The notes below the pieces were generated by a model. The model was not told where the DNA came from, made no database searches, and worked only from the letters and a program-made list of their open reading frames with translations. From Pollutiaquabacter aromativorans (lineage in GTDB: Bacteria > Bacteroidota > Bacteroidia > AKYH767-A > 2013-40CM-41-45), in NCBI GenBank assembly GCA_049177215.1, contig CP185379.1, positions 1,302,001 through 1,366,000 on the forward strand: a DNA stretch of 64,000 bases, in the 5' to 3' direction. The stretch's first letter is position 1, and each line of letters starts with the position of its first letter. Below are positions 24,630 through 33,872 of the stretch, in pieces. Both the position numbers and the translations under genes were made by a program.

Positions 24630-25782
24630 GTTGCTTCGGGCGGTCTCGCCGGATAAGGGTAAGCAAGGTCAGTCCGGAAATGAAAAGCAATACAGAAATA
24701 AGCTGCGCCTGCGTAAAGGAAATACCGGCAACATGGTAGAGGGAATTGACACGAATGGACTCGATGGCGAAGCGCTCCAGGCCATTCAGGATGAGGTACC
24801 ATCCAAACACCTGTCCCGGTAAGCGCAGTCGTTTTCGGAATGCCCAAAGCAAAAAGAAGAACCCAATGCACAAAATGCTTTCATAGAGTGGCGTAGGAAA
24901 TACCGGTTCCGGTAATTCGAAACAATGCCTGCCGGTACATCCGGGGATGGGTACACCTTCCTTGAGAACATTGTGTGGATAGGTGGAGGACCAGGCCCAA
25001 TCCGGAATGAAACTCAGCCAATCGGGCTTTGGTGCATGATTGACGATGCCCCAGTCCCCATCGCCGGCCAGTTGACAACCGATACGGCCGGTACCATATG
25101 CCAGCATCAGACCGGGAGCGGTCGCGTCGCATAATTCCAGGGGCGGAATGCCTTGTTTTCGGCCATAATACAACACCGCTATCGCACCGACGATCAGACC
25201 TCCATACATCGTAAGTCCGCTGCCGCTGAAGATCATATCAAGCGGATCCTGCAGGAAGGCATGCCAGTACTCAAGTATATGGAAGAGCTTGGCGCCAACC
25301 AGTCCGCCAAGCGCCGCCATCATGGTCAATTCAGTGACCTGCTGATGTGGATATACCGATTCTTGTATGGTCTTGGGAGCGGGTAACTGGACTCGCTTTT
25401 TTTCCCGGTACTTCAGATAAGCGAACAACAATCCTCCGGCAATACCTCCAGTCCAACTCCCTTTTAAAGAAAGCAGGATCCCGGGAGGGTCCTGCAAAAA
25501 GGCGCTGCTGTCGGAAATGATCAGCAAGGCTTTGGCACCCAAAATGAAACCGAAGAGCCCGTTGGAGGCCAGTTCCGAAAAGGAGGCGGGGGTTCCGATC
25601 ACCACCGTCCGTTTCACAGGTTGCAAGCGGCCTTCACGTTCTTTTCGTTTTAGTTCCAGACCAAGTGTCCAGGCAGCCAGCGCAAAGCTGATAGCGACGA
25701 GCGTGCCGAACGAAGGGGGGAAACTGAAATCGAAATGGGTGCCGAACAGTTCGTTGAAGAGGTCGCTGATGCCTGGATACAT
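24622..25782 (-). CDS. lgt: Prolipoprotein diacylglyceryl transferase, long form
   Basis: 386 residues against about 290 in E. coli. Lgt attaches diacylglycerol to the lipobox Cys of prolipoproteins in the inner membrane, the first step in maturing the several lipoproteins in this window. The family core is visible: SGSGLTMYGGLIVG (Tyr where E. coli has His103), GRIGCQLAGDGDWG around the essential Arg, and PTPLYESI near the end. The extra length is an insertion of about 90 residues in the N-terminal half (LELKRKEREGR to the KYREKKRVQLP region) plus a loop around WAWSSTYPHNVL. Long forms of this kind are usual in Bacteroidota. mtaB ends 43 bp upstream. Confidence 0.93.
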   Translation of the reverse strand: MYPGISDLFNELFGTHFDFSFPPSFGTLVAISFALAAWTLGLELKRKEREGRLQPVKRTVVIGTPASFSELASNGLFGFILGAKALLIISDSSAFLQDPPGILLSLKGSWTGGIAGGLLFAYLKYREKKRVQLPAPKTIQESVYPHQQVTELTMMAALGGLVGAKLFHILEYWHAFLQDPLDMIFSGSGLTMYGGLIVGAIAVLYYGRKQGIPPLELCDATAPGLMLAYGTGRIGCQLAGDGDWGIVNHAPKPDWLSFIPDWAWSSTYPHNVLKEGVPIPGCTGRHCFELPEPVFPTPLYESILCIGFFFLLWAFRKRLRLPGQVFGWYLILNGLERFAIESIRVNSLYHVAGISFTQAQLISVLLFISGLTLLTLIRRDRPKQHA

Positions 25783-25825
25783 GTGAAGTAGGGGTGCTGA
25801 TCGTCAGCGACGGTGGGTGAGGAGG

Positions 25826-27175
25826 TCAGGAAACATGGATCAATGCTTCTACATTCCGGCACATCAGGCAGGGTGTACCATTGGGATCAACTTCTCCAAG
25901 TTCGGTGGGAACAACCGTATTTACCGCAGCCGCTGCAAAAGGAGTGCTGACCCGGATGTAATTATCGGTATAGCCATGCATCCTTCCATTCACCTGCTCG
26001 GCCTCCCAAAGGATCGGGCGTGTTTGTCCGATGAACGATTCGATGAACGAACGGTATTTTTTATCGCCCAGATTACGCAACTGCCGTGTACGATCTTTTC
26101 GAATTTCCATCGGCACTTTCCCCGGCAGGGTCGCCGCCTCCGTATGATCACGCTCCGAATAGGTGAATACATGGAAATACGATACCGGTAAGCCATGCAG
26201 GAAATTGAACGTTTCCATGAATTCAGCTTCGCCTTCCCCCGGAAAGCCGGTGATCACATCAACGCCGATGGCCGCATGCGGCATCAATTGCCGGATCGCT
26301 TCGACTCGTTCAGTATACAAGCCGGTCCGGTAACGACGTTTCATCGCTGCCAGGATCTTGTCAGATCCCGATTGCAACGGCAGATGGAAATGTGGAACAA
26401 ACCGGGTCGACTGCGCGACGAACCGGATGATCTCGTCCCGCAACAGATTGGGTTCGATCGAGGAGATACGGAAGCGGTCGATCGCTTCGACTTGCTCCAG
26501 AGCCTCCGCCAGTTGGAGGAAATGCTCGGGTCGCTCTGATCCGCCTCCTTCAAGGTGACGTAGTCCGAAATCACCGAGGTTGACACCCGTCAGGACCACT
26601 TCCCGAATGCCCGTTGCCGCGAGGGCCTTTACACGGGCAACTACGTTGTCGATGGTATCGCTTCGGCTATGTCCACGTGCCAGGGGGATGGTACAGTAGG
26701 TGCAGGGGTAGTCGCAGCCATCCTGAACTTTCACGAAAGCGCGGGTACGGTCGCCGGCCGATTCGGACGCGATGAATCGTGTCGCGTCACTTACCTCGCA
26801 ACTGTGCACCTGAGTAGAACCTGATTTCTTCAGATCGTTCAGGTAAGCGGGTAAGTTGAACTTTTCGGTTGCACCCAGCACCAGGTCGACTCCCGGGATG
26901 CGGGATATCTCCTCGGGCTTCAGCTGCGCATAACATCCGATGATGGCGACAAACGCGTTCGGGTTTCGCTGTAAAGCACGACGAACGAGAGTCCGACATT
27001 CTTTGTCGGCATTCTCCGTAACGGAACAGGTGTTGATCACATAGACATCCGCACCGGAATCGAATTCGGTTTTCTGAAAGCCGGCATCGCGTAGCTGCTT
27101 GCCGATCGTACTGGTCTCGGCAAAATTCAATTTGCAACCCAGGGTGTGAAATGAAACGCTCGGCCTCCGATTCAT
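25826..27175 (-). CDS. mtaB: tRNA t6A37 methylthiotransferase MtaB
   Basis: 449 residues from the ATG at 27175. MtaB is a radical-SAM enzyme converting t6A37 to ms2t6A37 in tRNAs reading ANN codons. The N-terminal MTTase domain has cluster cysteines in TLGCKLN, INTCSVTENADKEC and IGCYAQ; the radical-SAM CxxxCxxC is CDYPCTYC (about 150). The C-terminal segment has the MtaB-type CLMCRN end. An in-frame TTG at 27184 lies inside the promoter box and is rejected. TsaD, which makes the t6A substrate, is also in this window (42.8-43.8 kb). Confidence 0.94.
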   Translation of the reverse strand: MNRRPSVSFHTLGCKLNFAETSTIGKQLRDAGFQKTEFDSGADVYVINTCSVTENADKECRTLVRRALQRNPNAFVAIIGCYAQLKPEEISRIPGVDLVLGATEKFNLPAYLNDLKKSGSTQVHSCEVSDATRFIASESAGDRTRAFVKVQDGCDYPCTYCTIPLARGHSRSDTIDNVVARVKALAATGIREVVLTGVNLGDFGLRHLEGGGSERPEHFLQLAEALEQVEAIDRFRISSIEPNLLRDEIIRFVAQSTRFVPHFHLPLQSGSDKILAAMKRRYRTGLYTERVEAIRQLMPHAAIGVDVITGFPGEGEAEFMETFNFLHGLPVSYFHVFTYSERDHTEAATLPGKVPMEIRKDRTRQLRNLGDKKYRSFIESFIGQTRPILWEAEQVNGRMHGYTDNYIRVSTPFAAAAVNTVVPTELGEVDPNGTPCLMCRNVEALIHVS

Positions 27176-27181
27176 GGGTCG

Positions 27182-27189
27182 CAAAGGTA
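27182..27189 (-). promoter_or_regulatory. mtaB promoter -7 box (TACCTTTG)
   Basis: Exact TAnnTTTG match on the minus strand, followed by CGACCC and the mtaB ATG. The predicted transcript starts within a base or two of the start codon. Confidence 0.6.
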
Positions 27190-27330
27190 CGAAACGGCCA
27201 ATGCATCGAAAAGCTGTTAACTGCTTGTTTTTCAGTCGTTCAGAATAATCTCACGTCCACCCGGATACGTTTAAAACTGCTGATGAAAAGGAACCATCCA
27301 ATACGCCAACTGCTATAACTTGAGCACCCT

Positions 27331-28992
27331 ATGTTGAAGTGCTTACTTCGAAAGACTCCTTTGCTCGGACTCATGGTCGTGCTCCTGGAGGCCTGCAACC
27401 CGACCGGTAATGGTTCGGATGGCCGACAAGTCTTTCGTTTCAACGATGCCAGCGGGATCCTGACACTTGACCCTGCCTTCGCGAAAGACCAATCGCATAT
27501 TTGGGCATCCATGTTGTTCTACAACGGCTTGGTTCGATTCGATGACCGGCTAAGGGCTGTTCCCTGTATCGCCAATTCCTGGGAAATCCTGGATAGCGGC
27601 ACAACTTATCGATTCCATCTTCGAACCGATGTTTTCTTTCATGCTGCACCGGAACTGCCGAAGGAGGCAGCCGGCAGAATGGTGGTCGCTGATGATTTCG
27701 TTTACAGCTTGCACCGGCTGACGGATCCGGCTGTTGCATCTCCCGGCCGTTGGGTGATGCGCCCGGTCGATCAGGACAGCTCGGGAACCCACCTGAGCAT
27801 CACCGCCGAAAACGACTCGACCCTGTTGATTCAGCTTCGGCATCCTTTCCCGCCATTTCTCTCCTTACTGGCCATGCCGTATTGTGCGGTAGTTCAAAAA
27901 GAGGCGGTTCAATATTTCGGAGCCGACTTCCGAAGTCATCCCTGCGGGACGGGGCCTTTCAGGTTGTTCCTTTGGAAAGAAGGCGTCCGGCTCGTTGCCT
28001 GGAAAAATGACCGTTATTTTATCAAAGATGATTCCGGGCACGCGTTGCCTTACCTCGATGCGGTGGAGATGCGATTCATCAACGACAAGCAGAGCGCATT
28101 CATCGAATTTCTAAAAGGTAACCTGGATTTCCTCTCCGGACTGGATCCAAGCTACAAAGATGAACTGCTCACCCGCGATGGGAAATTGCAGCAACGTCAT
28201 CAGGGACGTTTTCAACTCGAAACATTGCCCTATCTGAATACCGAGTACCTCGGGATATTGGTCGATACCAATGTTGTCGGTATGCGGAACAATCCGCTTT
28301 TACATCCCAAAGTACGTCAGGCGCTTGCTTACGGATTCGACAAACGTCGGATGATGTTGTTCCTGCGGAATAACATGGGTACTCCCGGCGACTATGGCTT
28401 CATTCCACCCGGACTTCCAGGCTTTGACTCGACAACCGGCTATCGGTTCGATCCCGATCGGGCCAGAGCCCTGTTACGGGAAGCCGGCTTCCCGGGAGGC
28501 AAAGGGATACCGGAAATCGTTTTGGGAACAACTTCTTCGTATCTCGACCTGACGGAGTACATCAAGAGCCAGTGGGAGGATTTAGGCTTACGCATCCGTA
28601 TCGATATCAATCAGGCTGCTGTTCACAGAAAGCTGGTGGCGGAGCAGAAGCTTGGCTTCTTCAGGGGATCCTGGATTGCGGATTATCCGGACGCGGAAAA
28701 CTATCTCTCGCTGTTTTACAGCAGGAATGCTGCTCCCCGAGGCCCGAATTACACGCACTTCCATGACCCGGAAACCGATCGTTTGTATGAACAAGCCGGC
28801 AGGACGATTGACGACAGCCTACGGGCGAAACTCTATGCTGAAATAGATCGAAAAGTCATGGAAGCCTCGCCGGTCATCATCCTGTACTACGACAAGGTGA
28901 TACGGTTACGGCGAAATAACGTCGAAGGTCTTCCGCCAAATTCGATGAATCTGCTATTGCTGGACCGGGTTCGGAAATCAGCGATGCGGTAA
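27331..28992 (+). CDS. ABC-transporter substrate-binding lipoprotein (SBP_bac_5, peptide type)
   Basis: 553 residues. Lipobox LLEAC places the lipidated Cys at about 22. The mature protein is a family 5 solute-binding protein of the DppA/OppA type: TLDPAFAKDQ, LVRFDDRLRAVPCIANSWEI, and the HPCGTGPFRLFLW segment where DppA-like proteins show GTGPF. C-terminal ADYPDAENYLSLFYS is also typical (DYPDA). It would bind peptides or other oligomers in the periplasm, but no permease or ATPase gene is nearby. The 3' end overlaps the convergent EEP gene by 15 bp. Confidence 0.9.
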   Translation: MLKCLLRKTPLLGLMVVLLEACNPTGNGSDGRQVFRFNDASGILTLDPAFAKDQSHIWASMLFYNGLVRFDDRLRAVPCIANSWEILDSGTTYRFHLRTDVFFHAAPELPKEAAGRMVVADDFVYSLHRLTDPAVASPGRWVMRPVDQDSSGTHLSITAENDSTLLIQLRHPFPPFLSLLAMPYCAVVQKEAVQYFGADFRSHPCGTGPFRLFLWKEGVRLVAWKNDRYFIKDDSGHALPYLDAVEMRFINDKQSAFIEFLKGNLDFLSGLDPSYKDELLTRDGKLQQRHQGRFQLETLPYLNTEYLGILVDTNVVGMRNNPLLHPKVRQALAYGFDKRRMMLFLRNNMGTPGDYGFIPPGLPGFDSTTGYRFDPDRARALLREAGFPGGKGIPEIVLGTTSSYLDLTEYIKSQWEDLGLRIRIDINQAAVHRKLVAEQKLGFFRGSWIADYPDAENYLSLFYSRNAAPRGPNYTHFHDPETDRLYEQAGRTIDDSLRAKLYAEIDRKVMEASPVIILYYDKVIRLRRNNVEGLPPNSMNLLLLDRVRKSAMR

Positions 28993-30123
28993 TACCAACT
29001 GACAACTGATCGGATAATGATCCGACAAGGGTTCATCGCGGTAAGTGTCGTAATCCCACGACTTCAACCGTCGGTCGTGGAAGATGTAGTCGATCCGGAA
29101 GGAAGGAAAGATACCCGAATAGGTTTTCCCGATTCCACGTCCACTTTCCCGGAACGCATCGGTCAGATCGTCTGACAAGATGTGAACGGCATAGGAGGAA
29201 GGGGTATCGTTAAAATCGCCGCAGACGATCACGGGATAGGGGCTGTGCTGAATGGAATCGTGTAACACTGCTACCTGGTTGGCGCGTTTTACAAAGGCAC
29301 GTTTCAACCTGCGCAGTATGCTCAAGCCTCCGGAGATCTCGTCTTGTTCGACTTCTTCATTCCCGAGATTACGGATGAACTGATAATCCTCCCACCGAAA
29401 CCGAATGCTTTCCAGGTGTGTGTTGAAGACCCGCAGCGTATCATCTCCGACCCGGATATCCGTGAGCAGGAAAATGTTGCCACCTTTTTTCTTGAAATGC
29501 ACCGCCTGCTGTCGGACAATCGGGTACTTGCTGAACGTCGCGATTCCCCAATGATGCGTTTCCCTTAGCGTGACGGTATATTCCACGTGGGCAAAAGTCG
29601 TATTCAGTATCCGGTAGATGCTATCCGTATTGTGATAGTTTTCTTTCGGATCGTCGGACTGATAGTACTCCTGAAAACAAACAATGTCCGGAGAGGATCG
29701 TTCCAGATACCGGAATATGGCTTGTCGCGTTTCCTGGTTATGGAACCAGTTGTACAAGTTGAACAGACGGACATTGAACGACATGACCTTGAGCGATCGA
29801 TTACGATCTGCTAAGGCTGGCTCATCCTTTCCACCAAAAGGAAACTGATACATGCCGAATAGTTTTCCGGCCCCCAGAAGCAGTAACGCGAGAGAGAACC
29901 AGTATCGACGACTGTGGGCAAGTTTCCAACCAAGGAAAAATAGAAAATTGACCAGATAGAGCGTTCCGAAAGCGAGTCCGAACAATGCAAGCCACCAGAC
30001 GGAGGCCGGGCTCACCCATGCCGCAACGAAAGAAAGCAGCAGGCCGATACCTGCCAGCAGGTTGAGTAACCAGAAGAGTCTTTTCAAAATACCGCCGGTA
30101 CGCGGAACAGAGGCGCCACTCAC
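28978..30123 (-). CDS. Membrane-anchored endonuclease/exonuclease/phosphatase family protein
   Basis: 381 residues. Three N-terminal membrane helices (about 13-35, 40-65, 73-88) are followed by an EEP-fold hydrolase domain from about 110. Motifs: LKVMSFNVRLFN (Asn ligand), IVCFQEYY (catalytic Glu), FNTHLES (His), VICGDFNDTPSS (Asp/Asn) and LSDHYPI (terminal SDH). The fold covers DNases, phosphodiesterases and sphingomyelinase-like enzymes; a membrane-anchored form could act on lipids or nucleic acids outside the cytoplasm. Substrate unknown. Last of the mutL-rhomboid-rhomboid-EEP run. Confidence 0.9.
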   Translation of the reverse strand: MSGASVPRTGGILKRLFWLLNLLAGIGLLLSFVAAWVSPASVWWLALFGLAFGTLYLVNFLFFLGWKLAHSRRYWFSLALLLLGAGKLFGMYQFPFGGKDEPALADRNRSLKVMSFNVRLFNLYNWFHNQETRQAIFRYLERSSPDIVCFQEYYQSDDPKENYHNTDSIYRILNTTFAHVEYTVTLRETHHWGIATFSKYPIVRQQAVHFKKKGGNIFLLTDIRVGDDTLRVFNTHLESIRFRWEDYQFIRNLGNEEVEQDEISGGLSILRRLKRAFVKRANQVAVLHDSIQHSPYPVIVCGDFNDTPSSYAVHILSDDLTDAFRESGRGIGKTYSGIFPSFRIDYIFHDRRLKSWDYDTYRDEPLSDHYPISCQLVLPHR

Positions 30124-30157
30124 GACTTAAAGAAACAAAATTTGCCTGACAATGAAG

Positions 30158-31033
30158 TCAACTGTCTTTACTTGCATGGAATAGGAATTCCTGTTCCTCC
30201 TTCGTCAGGCTGCCATAACCGGATCGGTTGATCTTGTCGAGGATCTCGTCCAGGCGTTCCTGTTTCGATTTCTTGTCGGAAAGGAAATCATCGTCGGACC
30301 GACGATACTTCACTTTCATCCTTCCGGTGCCTCCCTTTCGAAAGAACATTCGCTGGAGCCAGGCACTTAAGTCACGGCCCGACTGTAATTGCCGGATATA
30401 GATGAACCCGAAGAACGCGCCTCCCAGGTGGGCGATGTGACCGCCGGCATTGGAGCCGGAAATATTGATGAGGTCCAGTAGAATAGTGATGAGCGCGATC
30501 CACTTGAGGCGTACCGTGCCGAACAACAGCAATTGGATCGGATAATCCGGAAGCAAGGTAGCGGTCGCGATGGTGACAGCCAGTACACTGGCCGAGGCTC
30601 CCAGGGCAAACGAATCCCGGACACCATCAGCAAAGAGCGGAAAAACATTGTAGAACACGATGTAAAAGACGGCTCCGCTCAATCCGCCGAGCAAATAGGT
30701 ACCGAACAATTTCGGAGCGCCCAGGTACTCCTGAAAGATCTTTCCCATCCAATACAACCAGAGCATGTTGAAGAGCAGGTGAAAGAAATCCCAATGAAAG
30801 AACTGATAGGTCAGCAGGGACCAGGGTTTGACCACCAGTACCGGCAAAGCTGCCGGAACAGCCAGCCAGCGTGATGCAGTGGCGAAGTCCAGCATCGGAT
30901 GCAGGAACAATGCTGAGAGGCTATGGACCAAATGCAGGAGGATGAACAGCGCGATATTGACCATCAACAGCCGCTGCAAGAGGTCCGCCGACCGAACCTG
31001 GTTTTGCCACATATCCTTCCAGCCAGTACTCAT
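30158..31033 (-). CDS. Rhomboid family intramembrane serine protease, with C-terminal cytoplasmic tail
   Basis: 291 residues, about six membrane helices. The catalytic serine is in GASAS (S147) and the catalytic histidine in GGHIAHLGG (H202). FFHWDFFHLLFNMLWLYWMG (about 78-97) is the HxxxN-type helix. The glycine after the serine is Ala rather than the usual Gly (GASA not GASG). Residues 215-291 form a charged cytoplasmic tail (KVKYRRSDDDFLSDKKSKQERLDEI). It would cleave membrane proteins within or near the bilayer; targets unknown. Starts 9 bp after the other rhomboid gene. Confidence 0.92.
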   Translation of the reverse strand: MSTGWKDMWQNQVRSADLLQRLLMVNIALFILLHLVHSLSALFLHPMLDFATASRWLAVPAALPVLVVKPWSLLTYQFFHWDFFHLLFNMLWLYWMGKIFQEYLGAPKLFGTYLLGGLSGAVFYIVFYNVFPLFADGVRDSFALGASASVLAVTIATATLLPDYPIQLLLFGTVRLKWIALITILLDLINISGSNAGGHIAHLGGAFFGFIYIRQLQSGRDLSAWLQRMFFRKGGTGRMKVKYRRSDDDFLSDKKSKQERLDEILDKINRSGYGSLTKEEQEFLFHASKDS

Positions 31034-31042
31034 CTCAGGGTA

Positions 31043-31897
31043 TCAATAACGAAATTTCCGACGGTTCTGGTTCCGCCAGAATTGAATCAGGAGGAATCCG
31101 GTGATCAGTCCGCCAAGATGCGCGAAGTGTGCAACGTTGTCGCCCCTGACATTGGCAATGCCGGAAAACAATTCGATTGCGCCGTAAAGAATCACGAAGT
31201 ACTTGGCTTTGATGGGTAACGCGAAATAGATGTATATGACATTGTTTGGAAACAACATCCCGTAGGCCAACAACAAACCGAAGACACAACCGCTGGCACC
31301 AACCACCAGGGGGGCGTTCATGATCAGGTTCTCCAGATCCTTCACGTACCCTACGCTGTAGATCATGGCCTTCTCGGGGTCGGCTGAATACTGCACATTG
31401 AATTCTTCAACGAATGAGCGGATCGAACTTTCCACTTCAGCGGACCAATACGTATGGAGTAAGGGACTGTGCAGGAGTGTCTCGAGGTTCTCAACGGTAG
31501 GGGATTGTTGGTAGGTTTCAAAGAGCGCTTGCAGCGGCTGCAGTTCGAAATAGAACAACCCGTAATGACAAAGTGCCGCGCCGACGCCCGTCAGCAGATA
31601 GTAGGTGAGGAACCTACGGCTTCCCCAAACCTGTTCGATCGCCGTTCCGAACATCCAAACAGCGAACATGTTGAAGAAGATGTGGGCAAACCCACCGTGC
31701 ATGAACTGGTAGGTGATGAATTGGAAAAAACGAAAATCGGAACCACCCCAGTAATGAAGACCGAGAATACTCGCCAGATCGATTCCCTTGTTACCGAGTA
31801 CGATCGTAGCGAGAAACAGAAGGCCATTGATGATGAGGATATTCTTGACCGCCTCCGGCATGAGGCTGAATCCGGAAGGACGTTGGTAGTCGTTCAT
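31043..31897 (-). CDS. Rhomboid family intramembrane serine protease
   Basis: 284 residues. Catalytic motif GASGCVFG (S202) and VAHFAHLGG (H260) are intact; FMHGGFAHIFFNMFAVW (65-81) is the family helix 2. A polar insertion of about 70 residues (120-190: ETYQQSPTVENLETLLHSP and on) sits between two helices and is probably periplasmic; it may select substrates. Located 26 bp after mutL and 9 bp before the second rhomboid. The pair are not close copies, since lengths, insertions and tails differ. Confidence 0.94.
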   Translation of the reverse strand: MNDYQRPSGFSLMPEAVKNILIINGLLFLATIVLGNKGIDLASILGLHYWGGSDFRFFQFITYQFMHGGFAHIFFNMFAVWMFGTAIEQVWGSRRFLTYYLLTGVGAALCHYGLFYFELQPLQALFETYQQSPTVENLETLLHSPLLHTYWSAEVESSIRSFVEEFNVQYSADPEKAMIYSVGYVKDLENLIMNAPLVVGASGCVFGLLLAYGMLFPNNVIYIYFALPIKAKYFVILYGAIELFSGIANVRGDNVAHFAHLGGLITGFLLIQFWRNQNRRKFRY

Positions 31898-31923
31898 ATC
31901 AGTGCTCGGTCGATTTTTTCAGT

Positions 31924-33750
31924 TCAGCGGAAACGTCCACGAAGTTCCTCCTGGGAAATTCTCACGATGCAGGGCTTCCCATCGATGCCCATACCCGGAT
32001 TCGAACACCGGAACAATGCTTCAATAAGTTCCTGTCGCTTTACGGGTGTTAACTCACGGCCAGCTGGAATTGCCAGTGAACGTGCAAGGGCCCTGGCCAG
32101 TTGTTCTCGTACCGGTTCGGTAGGATCCGGATGAAAGTGCTTCAGGTTCTCCAGGATGTGCTCCAGTACGGATTGTTCGGTACCGCGTTCCACGCCAACA
32201 GGTGTTGCCTGCAGGACAAAAGCGCTACCGCCGAATGATTCCAACATAAAACCGAACCGGCGAAGGTCATCCAGGTGCTGGGCTAGTAACTCGGCATCCG
32301 CGGTCCGGAACTGTAAATGAACCGGAAAGAGTTCCTGCTGGCTTCCCTGAATGGCCTCCTCAGGCCGGTTGAGGAGTTCCTCGAAAAGGATCCGTTCATG
32401 GGCAGCCTGCTGGTCGACCAGGCAAAGTCCGCCATGCATCGGGAAAGCCAGGTAACGTGAATCGATGCTGATGATCTCGCCGGTCGCGGGAGCCATTTCA
32501 TCGGATGCTGTTTCGCTTGTCGCGGCCGCGTCCGGAAACAATTCGGCAGGATCCGGGATCAAAGAAGCCTGAGCAACGGCAACCTGATCCAGTCCTTCGT
32601 ACATTTTCTCCCAGCCGGATGTCCGGATACGGTCACCGGATTCTTTGAAGGGGTTGTAACCGGTATTGACGGTGATCCCGGGAAGGACCGGCGGACGGTG
32701 GTTCATGCCGCTCGGAACATCGAAGGATGTCTCCCGCTCAAAATCCAGCGAAGGCGTTACGCTGTATTGACCCAGCGCGCGCTTCACCGCTGCCCGTACG
32801 ATGGCGTAAACCGACCGTTCGTCTTCGAACTTGATCTCGGTCTTGGTCGGATGGATGTTCACATCGATCTTTCCCGGATCGATTTCGAGGTACAACCAAT
32901 AGGAGGCATACGCTTCCCGGGGAAGGAGGGACTCAAAGGCATTCGTGACCGCATGGTGGAGGTAACCGTCCTTGATGAAACGACGGTTGACAAAGAAATA
33001 CTGCTCTCCGCGGGTCTTACGCGAAAACTCGGGCTTACCAACAAAACCCTGAATGTTCAGAAGGGTGGTCTCCTCCTGAACCGGTACCAGGCGTTCGTTA
33101 TAGGGCTGCCCGTAGAGGTTGACAATCCGTTGTCGAAGATTGGATGCGGGAAGCTTGAAGACTTCCAGACCATTCTGGTTCAGTGAAAATGCGATAGACG
33201 GCTGAGCAAGCGCTACCCGCTCGAACTCGTCGATGATGTGTCGCGCTTCGACAGGATTCGACTTGAGGAAATTCCTTCTTGCCGGCACATTGAAGAACAA
33301 GTTCCGGATGTAAAAGGTGCTACCGGCCGCTGCGGTTACAGGCTCCTGGGAAAGTATTTCGTTGCCGTCAATCTGGAGACGGGTACCCACTTCATCGTCG
33401 TGCCGTCGGGTCTTCAGTTCGACCTGCGCCACGGCAGCGATGGAGGCAAGGGCTTCACCGCGAAACCCCATCGTGCGGATGTGAAAGAGATCGTCGGCGG
33501 AGCGGATCTTGGAGGTAGCATGCCGCTCAAAGGCCATCCGGGCATCGGTGGCACTCATGCCGCAGCCGTTGTCGGTGACCTGGATCAGGGTCTTGCCGGA
33601 ATCCTTGACGAAGAGATCGATCCTGGAACTGCCGGCATCGATCGCATTTTCCAACAGTTCCTTCACTGCGGAAGCGGGACGTTGAATGACTTCACCTGCT
33701 GCAATCTGGTTGGCTACGGTGTCGGGAAGCAGGCGGATCAAGTCGGGCAT
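31924..33750 (-). CDS. mutL: DNA mismatch repair protein MutL
   Basis: 608 residues from the ATG at 33750. The GHKL ATPase half shows ENAIDAGSS, DNGCGM and TMGFRGEALASIAAV. The linker (about 350-410) is variable. The C-terminal dimerisation domain carries LVDQQAAHERILFEE where nuclease-type MutL has DQHAxxExxxxE: the metal-binding His is Gln. The end reads GIDGKPCIVRIS rather than CPHGRP. The nicking activity is therefore doubtful. MutL couples MutS mismatch recognition to strand incision. An in-frame TTG at 33762 is rejected. Heads a run with two rhomboids and the EEP gene. Confidence 0.96.
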   Translation of the reverse strand: MPDLIRLLPDTVANQIAAGEVIQRPASAVKELLENAIDAGSSRIDLFVKDSGKTLIQVTDNGCGMSATDARMAFERHATSKIRSADDLFHIRTMGFRGEALASIAAVAQVELKTRRHDDEVGTRLQIDGNEILSQEPVTAAAGSTFYIRNLFFNVPARRNFLKSNPVEARHIIDEFERVALAQPSIAFSLNQNGLEVFKLPASNLRQRIVNLYGQPYNERLVPVQEETTLLNIQGFVGKPEFSRKTRGEQYFFVNRRFIKDGYLHHAVTNAFESLLPREAYASYWLYLEIDPGKIDVNIHPTKTEIKFEDERSVYAIVRAAVKRALGQYSVTPSLDFERETSFDVPSGMNHRPPVLPGITVNTGYNPFKESGDRIRTSGWEKMYEGLDQVAVAQASLIPDPAELFPDAAATSETASDEMAPATGEIISIDSRYLAFPMHGGLCLVDQQAAHERILFEELLNRPEEAIQGSQQELFPVHLQFRTADAELLAQHLDDLRRFGFMLESFGGSAFVLQATPVGVERGTEQSVLEHILENLKHFHPDPTEPVREQLARALARSLAIPAGRELTPVKRQELIEALFRCSNPGMGIDGKPCIVRISQEELRGRFR

Positions 33751-33771
33751 ACGGTCATGCAAAAATCTGCC

Positions 33772-33779
33772 TAAAGGTA
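33772..33779 (-). promoter_or_regulatory. Possible mutL promoter -7 box (TACCTTTA)
   Basis: Seven of eight positions fit the usual TACCTTTG form on the minus strand, 21 nt before the mutL ATG. The gap to the divergent TerB-like gene is 122 bp. Confidence 0.4.
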
Positions 33780-33872
33780 CGTTTTTCGCGTTTGTTGTTG
33801 AAAAACAAGCCCAAATTTCAAAACAACCGGTGCCCTGAAACGTTGCTTATTCAGAGAAAAAAATCTAATTTG

